The position numbers were made by a program, and so were the translations under genes. DNA of 7,972 nucleotides from an uncultured Haemophilus sp. (GTDB lineage: Bacteria > Pseudomonadota > Gammaproteobacteria > Enterobacterales > Pasteurellaceae). The stretch spans positions 1-7,972 of the forward strand of contig NZ_CALJRX010000237.1 of the NCBI RefSeq assembly GCF_937976265.1. The letters are read 5' to 3'. The notes below the pieces were generated by a model. The model had not been told where the DNA came from, did not search any database, and saw only the letters and a list, made by a program, of their open reading frames with translations. This document shows, piece after piece, positions 1 through 4,186 of the stretch. The first letter of the stretch is position 1. The number at the start of each line of letters is the position of its first letter.

Positions 1-173
1 CTGACGAAGTGTCAAACTTACTTGCGGGTTTACAAGAACGTTTCTATCAATATCGTAATGATGAAGCACTTTTAGACGAGATTTTACGTCAAGGTGCGGA
101 AAAAGCCCGTGCAAGAGCGAAAGAAACTCTTGCTAAAGTATATGAAGCCGTCGGCTTTGTTGCTGCAAAATAA
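1..173 (+). CDS. trpS: Tryptophanyl-tRNA synthetase, C-terminal end (partial)
   Basis: The reading frame enters the window at position 3 and runs 56 codons to TAA at 171-173; the 5' part lies outside. The product of the full gene charges tRNA-Trp with tryptophan in the cytoplasm. The visible tail, with the motifs YRNDEALLDEIL, GAEKARARAKETL and the ending VYEAVGFVAAK, matches the C-terminal helical region of bacterial class I TrpS (E. coli ends in a very similar AVYEAIGFVAKP-like sequence, from memory). The catalytic HIGH- and KMSKS-type motifs lie outside the window, so activity cannot be judged. A terminator-like hairpin begins 14 bases after the stop. Identification is by recognition of this tail only. 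Confidence 0.88.
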   Translation, partial: DEVSNLLAGLQERFYQYRNDEALLDEILRQGAEKARARAKETLAKVYEAVGFVAAK

Positions 174-186
174 TTTTAAACTTAAT

Positions 187-212
187 AAGCCGTGTTATAT
201 CACGGCTTTTTT
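187..212 (+). terminator. Rho-independent terminator after trpS
   Basis: AAGCCGTG (187-194), a six-base loop, then CACGGCTT (201-208) form a perfect 8-bp stem, followed by a T run to 212. This is a standard intrinsic terminator for trpS. It ends only about five bases before the ribosome binding site of the next gene, so that gene's transcripts may have to read through it. Confidence 0.8.
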
Positions 213-228
213 AGATAAGGAGAAAAAG

Positions 229-519
229 ATGGCCATTCAAACTGAAAAACCAATTGAATGCGTAGGTTGTAATACTTTCGATATGAAATCATTGTTTGAT
301 AACAGTGATTGTAGTTTACCTATCGAACAGTTTTACGCCACTCGTCAAGATGCTGAAGGTGCATTGGAATATTTCACATTGAAAGCACGTGATATCGAAA
401 GTGAACCTTGTCAAATTCAGTCTGAAATTCAACAGGTTGAAGATGGATACTTGCTTAAAGCGGTTTTCACATTTTGCTGCCAAGCGGAATTAGTGATTTT
501 CCAAATGAAACTTTCGTAA
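229..519 (+). CDS. YfcZ/YiiS family protein (DUF406 / UPF0381)
   Basis: This is a 96-aa cytoplasmic protein of the DUF406 family, whose E. coli members are YfcZ and YiiS; the function is unknown. Recognisable family features are the CVGC pair (Cys11, Cys14), FDNSDC (Cys28), the segment KARDIESEPCQI around Cys61, and the ending FTFCCQAELVIFQMKL with Cys83 and Cys84. The six cysteines could suggest metal or redox chemistry, but that is inference. ATG at 229 was chosen because AAGGAG lies at 217-222 with good spacing. An in-frame GTG at 94 would give a longer protein but overlaps the trpS frame and has no homologous N-terminus. No promoter fits between the upstream terminator and this start. Confidence 0.85.
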   Translation: MAIQTEKPIECVGCNTFDMKSLFDNSDCSLPIEQFYATRQDAEGALEYFTLKARDIESEPCQIQSEIQQVEDGYLLKAVFTFCCQAELVIFQMKLS

Positions 520-531
520 GTAATGACTTAC
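516..531. repeat. Short inverted repeat at the DUF406 stop codon
   Basis: GTAAGT (516-521) and ACTTAC (526-531) are perfect inverted arms around the 4-base loop AATG. The left arm contains the stop codon of the DUF406 gene. It could be a small RNA hairpin or an operator for the gene starting at 552; nothing decides between these. Confidence 0.35.
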
Positions 532-534
532 TCT

Positions 535-551
535 AAAAAACAGCGTTTTTT
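535..551 (+). terminator. Weak terminator-like AT hairpin
   Basis: Six A residues and a C (535-541) pair with G and six T residues (545-551) across a 3-base loop, a perfect 7-bp stem that ends in a T run. The stem has a single G-C pair, so it would be weak. The next gene's GTG start follows immediately at 552. Confidence 0.35.
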
Positions 552-1340
552 GTGACCGCACTTTCTGATATTTATGTTCCCCTGCATCGTATTATTCCTT
601 TTTCTAATGTGGAAGGGCAGGGGAATCGTACCAGTATTTTCTTACAAGGTTGTAAGTTAAACTGCCTTTATTGCCATAATCCAGAAACCATTCCTCGTTA
701 TGCGGAAGGGGCGCATCAAGTCAGTCTGCAGTATTTGTATGAGCAAGTGATGGAGGCAGTACCGTTCATTCGTGGTGTAACGGTTTCTGGCGGGGAACCC
801 ACCATTCATCATAAAAAGCTCGTTCCATTGTTTCAAAAACTACGTGAGGAAGGGCTAACTTGCTATTTAGATAGCAGTGGTTTCTTTGAATTTGAAGCAA
901 TTCGCCCTTTAATTGATGTGACAGACAAATTTCTCTTTGACCTGAAAGGAGAAGGACTTGGCTTACAAAGTTTGTGCTTTGATAGACAAAATCGCCAAGG
1001 CATCGTCCCTCAAAACATCATTCCTACTCATCAACATATCAAGCAAGAAAATTTAGATCGCAATTTGAAGAATTTGGCGCAATTATTACCATTAAATAAA
1101 GTGGAAGAAGTGCGGTTAGTTTATGTGGCGAATTTTTTTGATGCAGAAAAGTTGGTGGAAAAAGTCGCGTCCTTATTGAAAGATTATCCGGATGTGTTGT
1201 TGAAAATTATCCGAATGCACACAAAAGGTGCACGAGACGCTGAGGGGCTCACCCCCTATATCCCAACTGTTGAGCAGACACAAGCGCTTGAAAACTACGC
1301 AAAATCTTGTGGTCTGACCAAGATTGTGACCATTTTATAA
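552..1340 (+). CDS. yjjW: YjjW-type glycyl-radical enzyme activase (radical SAM)
   Basis: This 262-aa radical-SAM protein is expected to use a [4Fe-4S] cluster and S-adenosylmethionine to install the glycyl radical on a partner enzyme under anaerobic conditions. The cluster motif CxxxCxxC is present (Cys34, Cys38, Cys41 in FLQGCKLNCLYCHNPETI), preceded by VEGQGNR and followed by the SAM-binding GGE at 80-82. GNR and HNPETI favour YjjW over PflA. E. coli YjjW carries a cysteine-rich ferredoxin-like insert straight after the cluster motif; here the sequence runs directly on, so the insert is absent. GTG 552 is the only usual in-frame start after the TAA at 534-536; it has no Shine-Dalgarno sequence and lies in an uptake signal. 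The nearby nupC and deoD echo the yjjI-yjjW-deo neighbourhood of E. coli. No YjjI-like enzyme is in the window. Confidence 0.82.
   Translation: MTALSDIYVPLHRIIPFSNVEGQGNRTSIFLQGCKLNCLYCHNPETIPRYAEGAHQVSLQYLYEQVMEAVPFIRGVTVSGGEPTIHHKKLVPLFQKLREEGLTCYLDSSGFFEFEAIRPLIDVTDKFLFDLKGEGLGLQSLCFDRQNRQGIVPQNIIPTHQHIKQENLDRNLKNLAQLLPLNKVEEVRLVYVANFFDAEKLVEKVASLLKDYPDVLLKIIRMHTKGARDAEGLTPYIPTVEQTQALENYAKSCGLTKIVTIL
555..563 (-). repeat. DNA uptake signal sequence (USS)
   Basis: Exact ACCGCACTT, the reverse complement of AAGTGCGGT. It sits at the very start of the yjjW-like gene, and its AT-rich flank overlaps the T run of the hairpin at 535-551. USS cores promote uptake of related DNA during natural transformation in Haemophilus. 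Confidence 0.9.
1108..1116 (+). repeat. DNA uptake signal sequence (USS)
   Basis: Exact AAGTGCGGT inside the yjjW-like gene, where it supplies the codons GTG CGG within the peptide EEVRLVY. The Arg codon CGG is unlike the CGT/CGC preferred in the surrounding genes, so the signal probably dictates the codon. Confidence 0.9.
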
Positions 1341-1393
1341 GCAAACATATCGAAAAGTAGCAAAAATATTCCGACTTTTTACCGAAAAACAAG

Positions 1394-1399
1394 TAGAAT
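1394..1399 (+). promoter_or_regulatory. Possible -10 box for nupC
   Basis: TAGAAT (5/6 match to TATAAT) lies about 50 bases before the nupC start, in the 106-bp gap after yjjW. The best upstream partner, TTCCGA at 1369-1374, is poor and 19 bases away, so this is only a candidate. Confidence 0.3.
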
Positions 1400-1446
1400 A
1401 GGACAATTTTATTCACTTACTTATCTAACCAACCTAGGGGAAAAAA

Positions 1447-2694
1447 ATGGGTATTTTAGGTAGCGTTTTAGGCATTGTCGTATTACTGGTCATTGCCGTA
1501 TTATTTTCAAATAATCGTAAGGCGATTAATTTACGTACTGTATTAGGGGCTTTGGCGATCCAAATCGGATTTGCGGCCCTTATTTTGTATGTGCCGTTTG
1601 GTCGCGATGCATTACAAGCAACAGCAAATGGTGTATCGAATGTTATCGCGTATGGTAATGAAGGGATTAACTTCGTTTTTGGTGGCTTAGCGGATCCTTC
1701 AAATGTCGGCTTTATCTTTGCGGTGAAAGTTTTACCCATCATCGTCTTTTTCTCCGGTTTAATTTCTGTGCTTTATTACTTAGGTATCATGCAAGTAGTC
1801 ATCAAAGTGATTGGTGGTGCATTACAAGCGGCATTAGGTACATCAAAAGCAGAATCTATGTCTGCTGCAGCGAACATCTTCGTTGGTCAAACAGAAGCAC
1901 CGTTAGTGGTTCGTCCTTACATTAAAAATATGACCCAATCTGAATTGTTCGCTATTATGGCGGGTGGTACAGCTTCTATTGCGGGTTCAGTGATGGCGGG
2001 TTATGCAGGAATGGGCGTGCCGTTGACTTACTTAATTGCCGCATCTTTCATGTCTGCACCAGCAGGTTTATTATTTGCAAAAATTTTATTCCCACAAACT
2101 GAACAATTTACCGATAAACAACCTGAAGCGGATGATAGCGAAAAACCGACTAACGTGCTTGAAGCTATGGCAGGTGGTGCGAGTACCGGTATGCAATTAG
2201 CGTTCAACGTCGGTGCAATGTTAATCGCATTCGTAGGTTTAATCGCTTTAATTAATGGTATCTTAGGTGGCGTAGGCGGCTGGTTCGGTTACGGTGATTT
2301 AACCTTACAATTAATCTTTGGTTGGGTATTTAAACCATTAGCTTACTTAATCGGTGTACCTTGGGATGAATCTGCAATCGCGGGTCAAATGATTGGTATG
2401 AAATTAGCCGTAAATGAATTCGTGGGTTTCTTAGAGTTCGCGAAATATTTACAACCAGATTCAGCAGTTGTATTAAGTGAAAAAACCAAAGCCATCATCA
2501 CTTTCGCATTATCTGGTTTCGCTAACTTCAGCTCTATCGCAATCTTAATCGGTGGTATCGGTGGTATGGCACCAAACCGTCGTGGTGATGTGGCGCGCTT
2601 AGGCTTAAAAGCAGTTATCGCAGGTACATTAGCTAACTTAATGAGTGCAACTATCGCAGGTTTATTCATCGAGTTAAGCGGCGTAGCAATGTAA
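1447..2694 (+). CDS. nupC: NupC-type concentrative nucleoside transporter
   Basis: A 415-aa integral inner-membrane protein of the concentrative nucleoside transporter (CNT) family, which brings nucleosides into the cell by ion-coupled symport. Hydrophobic segments cover most of the length, with a charged stretch around residues 218-236. The substrate-site elements known from the Vibrio CNT structure can be placed: GQTE at 147-150 (first hairpin), Glu324 in VNEF, and F358, N360 and S363 in SGFANFSS. PNRRGD follows at 376-381. Length agrees with the family (about 400 aa). ATG 1447 has AGGGG at 1436-1440. The gene sits between yjjW (106-bp gap) and deoD (128-bp gap), giving uptake followed by cleavage of nucleosides. 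The coupling ion and substrate range (NupC-like or NupX-like) cannot be read from the sequence. Confidence 0.9.
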   Translation: MGILGSVLGIVVLLVIAVLFSNNRKAINLRTVLGALAIQIGFAALILYVPFGRDALQATANGVSNVIAYGNEGINFVFGGLADPSNVGFIFAVKVLPIIVFFSGLISVLYYLGIMQVVIKVIGGALQAALGTSKAESMSAAANIFVGQTEAPLVVRPYIKNMTQSELFAIMAGGTASIAGSVMAGYAGMGVPLTYLIAASFMSAPAGLLFAKILFPQTEQFTDKQPEADDSEKPTNVLEAMAGGASTGMQLAFNVGAMLIAFVGLIALINGILGGVGGWFGYGDLTLQLIFGWVFKPLAYLIGVPWDESAIAGQMIGMKLAVNEFVGFLEFAKYLQPDSAVVLSEKTKAIITFALSGFANFSSIAILIGGIGGMAPNRRGDVARLGLKAVIAGTLANLMSATIAGLFIELSGVAM

Positions 2695-2714
2695 TTAAAA
2701 TGTGGTGAATTTTG

Positions 2715-2723
2715 ACCGCACTT
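2715..2723 (-). repeat. DNA uptake signal sequence (USS)
   Basis: Exact ACCGCACTT, 20 bases after the nupC stop. It is single rather than paired, so it does not itself form a terminator. Confidence 0.9.
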
Positions 2724-2730
2724 TATCTCT

Positions 2731-2757
2731 CAACACCACGAATCGTTCGTGGTGTTG
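2731..2757. repeat. 12-bp perfect hairpin between nupC and deoD
   Basis: CAACACCACGAA (2731-2742) pairs perfectly with TTCGTGGTGTTG (2746-2757) around a 3-base loop. It is followed by TACTTTAAAG and not by a T run, so it is not a classic intrinsic terminator. It may stabilise the nupC mRNA end, act as a processing site, or take part in switching with GTGGTG at 2702-2707, which can pair with the same CACCAC at 2734-2739. Confidence 0.6.
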
Positions 2758-2770
2758 TACTTTAAAGCAG

Positions 2771-2786
2771 GCGAAAACGTTTGCTT
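2771..2786. promoter_or_regulatory. PurR-type (LacI-family) operator upstream of deoD
   Basis: GCGAAAACGTTTGCTT matches the E. coli PurR box ACGCAAACGTTTGCGT at 13 of 16 positions, including the central palindrome AAACGTTT and the essential central CG. It lies about 37 bases before the deoD start, as expected for control of purine salvage by a purine-sensing repressor. Another LacI-family protein such as CytR or RbsR could bind a similar site. Confidence 0.6.
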
Positions 2787-2822
2787 AAATGATTTTTTAT
2801 TTATCAACAAGAGGAAAAAACA

Positions 2823-3539
2823 ATGACTCCACATATTAACGCTCCTGAAGGCGCATTTGCAGATGTTGTATTAATGCCAGGCGATCCGCTTCGTGCAAAA
2901 TATATTGCTGAAACATTCTTAGAAGATGCGAAAGAAGTGACTAACGTTCGCAATATGTTGGGTTATACCGGTACTTATAAAGGTCGTCGTATCTCTGTTA
3001 TGGGTCACGGTATGGGTATCCCATCTTGCTCAATTTATGCGAAAGAATTAATTACTGAATACGGTGTGAAGAAAATCATCCGTGTTGGTTCTTGTGGTGC
3101 CGTACGTATGGACGTTAAAGTACGTGATGTTATCATCGGCCTTGGTGCATGTACCGATTCAAAAGTAAACCGTATTCGTTTCAAAGATAACGATTTTGCT
3201 GCAATTGCTGATTTTGATATGGCACAAGCCGCTGTTCAAGCAGCAAAAGAAAAAGGTAAACAAGTTCGCGTAGGGAATCTCTTCTCAGCAGACTTATTCT
3301 ACACGCCAGATTTCGACATGTTTGATGTAATGGAAAAATACGGCATCTTAGGCGTAGAAATGGAAGCAGCGGGTATCTATGGTGTAGCAGCAGAATATGG
3401 TGCAAAAGCACTTTGTATCTGTACCGTTTCAGACCATATTCGTACACACGAACAAACCACTGCAGAAGAACGTCAATTAACTTTCAATGATATGATTGAG
3501 ATTGCGTTAGAGTCTGTATTAATTGGTGATAACGCATAA
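2823..3539 (+). CDS. deoD: Purine nucleoside phosphorylase, DeoD type
   Basis: A 238-aa cytoplasmic enzyme that cleaves purine (deoxy)ribonucleosides with phosphate to give the free base and (deoxy)ribose-1-phosphate. It matches the hexameric bacterial PNP family along its whole length (E. coli 239 aa). Key residues fall at the standard positions: His4, Gly20 and Arg24 (phosphate site, in MPGDPLR), Arg43, the VGSCGAV loop near 90, GVEMEAAG around 179-181, Ser203, the catalytic Asp204 and Arg217. ATG 2823 has GAGGA at 2811-2815. It follows the transporter gene nupC on the same strand, which fits salvage of imported nucleosides. A PurR-type box and a hairpin lie upstream, so it may have its own regulated promoter. 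A clear terminator follows the stop. Confidence 0.96.
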   Translation: MTPHINAPEGAFADVVLMPGDPLRAKYIAETFLEDAKEVTNVRNMLGYTGTYKGRRISVMGHGMGIPSCSIYAKELITEYGVKKIIRVGSCGAVRMDVKVRDVIIGLGACTDSKVNRIRFKDNDFAAIADFDMAQAAVQAAKEKGKQVRVGNLFSADLFYTPDFDMFDVMEKYGILGVEMEAAGIYGVAAEYGAKALCICTVSDHIRTHEQTTAEERQLTFNDMIEIALESVLIGDNA

Positions 3540-3560
3540 TCTGTCTGATTGATAGAATAA

Positions 3561-3595
3561 AAAAGAGCGATCAATTTGACCGCTCTTTTGTTTTT
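3561..3595. terminator. Two-way terminator between deoD and greB
   Basis: AAAAGAGCG (3561-3569) and CGCTCTTTT (3581-3589) form a 9-bp stem with an 11-base loop. A T-rich stretch follows on the plus strand, and the A run at 3559-3564 gives a T run on the minus strand. It can therefore stop both deoD and the convergent greB. The right arm (ACCGCTCTT) is one base from an uptake signal, which suggests a decayed USS. Confidence 0.85.
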
Positions 3596-3603
3596 TATGC
3601 TTG

Positions 3604-4080
3604 CTATTTTTCATACCAAATTCTGTTCACATAGAGCACCACTTTTCCAGAGGGTGTTTCCACATGGATTTCATCATCAACGCCTTTCCCGATTAAAGCG
3701 CGTGCGACGGGAGAATCAATGGAGATCCAGTTTTTAGCAGGATCGAATTCATCGCAGCCGACAAGGCGGTATTGCTTCACTTCGCCTTCTTCATCTTCTA
3801 GTTCAACCCACGCACCGAAAAATACTTTGCCTTCTTGTTTCGGGTGGTAATCCACAATTTGTAGCACTTCTAAGCGTTTGGAAAGAAAACGCACACGGCG
3901 ATCAATTTCACGTAAACGACGTTTGCCGTAAATATATTCCGCGTTTTCACTTCGGTCACCAAGTGCGGCAGCATCTGAAACCGCTTGGGTAACTTTTGGG
4001 CGTTCTTCTTTCCACAAAAATTTAAGTTCTTGGTCAAGCGCAAGCCAGCCTTGACGGGTAATGTAATTTGATTTTGCCAT
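3604..4080 (-). CDS. greB: Transcription elongation factor GreB
   Basis: A 158-aa protein, the same length as E. coli GreB. It enters the RNA polymerase secondary channel and stimulates cleavage of backtracked transcripts, restarting stalled complexes. The N-terminal coiled coil (about residues 5-77) carries the tip motif LGDRSENAEY with the catalytic acids Asp42 and Glu45. The C-terminal FKBP-like domain starts near EGKVFFGAWVELED and contains SIDSPVARAL. WKEERP near residue 25 and LREIDRRVRFL separate GreB from GreA. The ATG at 4080-4078 aligns with the family N-terminus, but the AT-rich leader has no Shine-Dalgarno sequence. The gene diverges from tex and shares its terminator region with deoD. 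Confidence 0.96.
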   Translation of the reverse strand: MAKSNYITRQGWLALDQELKFLWKEERPKVTQAVSDAAALGDRSENAEYIYGKRRLREIDRRVRFLSKRLEVLQIVDYHPKQEGKVFFGAWVELEDEEGEVKQYRLVGCDEFDPAKNWISIDSPVARALIGKGVDDEIHVETPSGKVVLYVNRIWYEK

Positions 4081-4106
4081 AATAAAAATAAAAGAAATTT
4101 TTTTGA

Positions 4107-4135
4107 ATTATATTTGAGCCTGTTGTCTAAAACCA
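4107..4135 (-). promoter_or_regulatory. Putative greB promoter
   Basis: On the minus strand a perfect TATAAT (4112-4107) is preceded 17 bases upstream by TGGTTT (4135-4130), a weak -35 box. Transcription would begin near 4100, giving a leader of about 20 bases that is almost pure A/T. Confidence 0.5.
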
Positions 4136-4142
4136 GTATTCT
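4114..4142 (+). promoter_or_regulatory. Putative tex promoter
   Basis: TTGAGC (4114-4119), a 17-base spacer and TATTCT (4137-4142) give a sigma-70-like promoter with 4/6 matches in each box. It occupies the same DNA as the putative greB promoter on the other strand. TTGAAT (4103-4108) with TCTAAA (4126-4131) is an alternative. Confidence 0.45.
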
Positions 4143-4186
4143 ATTCCCGTTTTTCTCGAATCCTTTAATCACAAAGAAGTATGACA

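Noticed and set aside
94..228. In-frame GTG extension of the DUF406 gene, making it 141 aa
   Set aside because: It overlaps the trpS coding frame and the terminator, and the good ribosome binding site belongs to ATG 229.
1325..1346. CRP-like half site TGTGA near the yjjW end
   Set aside because: Only the left half matches and the right half has no resemblance to TCACA; it also lies within coding sequence.
1353..1380. Possible terminator after yjjW (AAAAGT / ACTTTT arms)
   Set aside because: The stem is only six bases with one G-C pair and a 15-base loop, too weak to call.
1434..1742. Minus-strand open frame opposite nupC, and similar frames opposite deoD and tex
   Set aside because: They are antisense shadows of strongly conserved genes, with no ribosome binding site or recognisable product.
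3549..3574. TTGAT...ATCAA arms resembling an FNR site
   Set aside because: The spacing is far too long for FNR, and the right arm is part of the terminator.
3961..3969. Near uptake signal AAGTGCGGC within greB
   Set aside because: One mismatch to the core, and it is explained by coding sequence.
4181..4186. Alternative tex start at ATG 4181
   Set aside because: The purine-rich AAGAAG lies only one base from it, whereas ATG 4187 has seven-base spacing and gives the usual family length.
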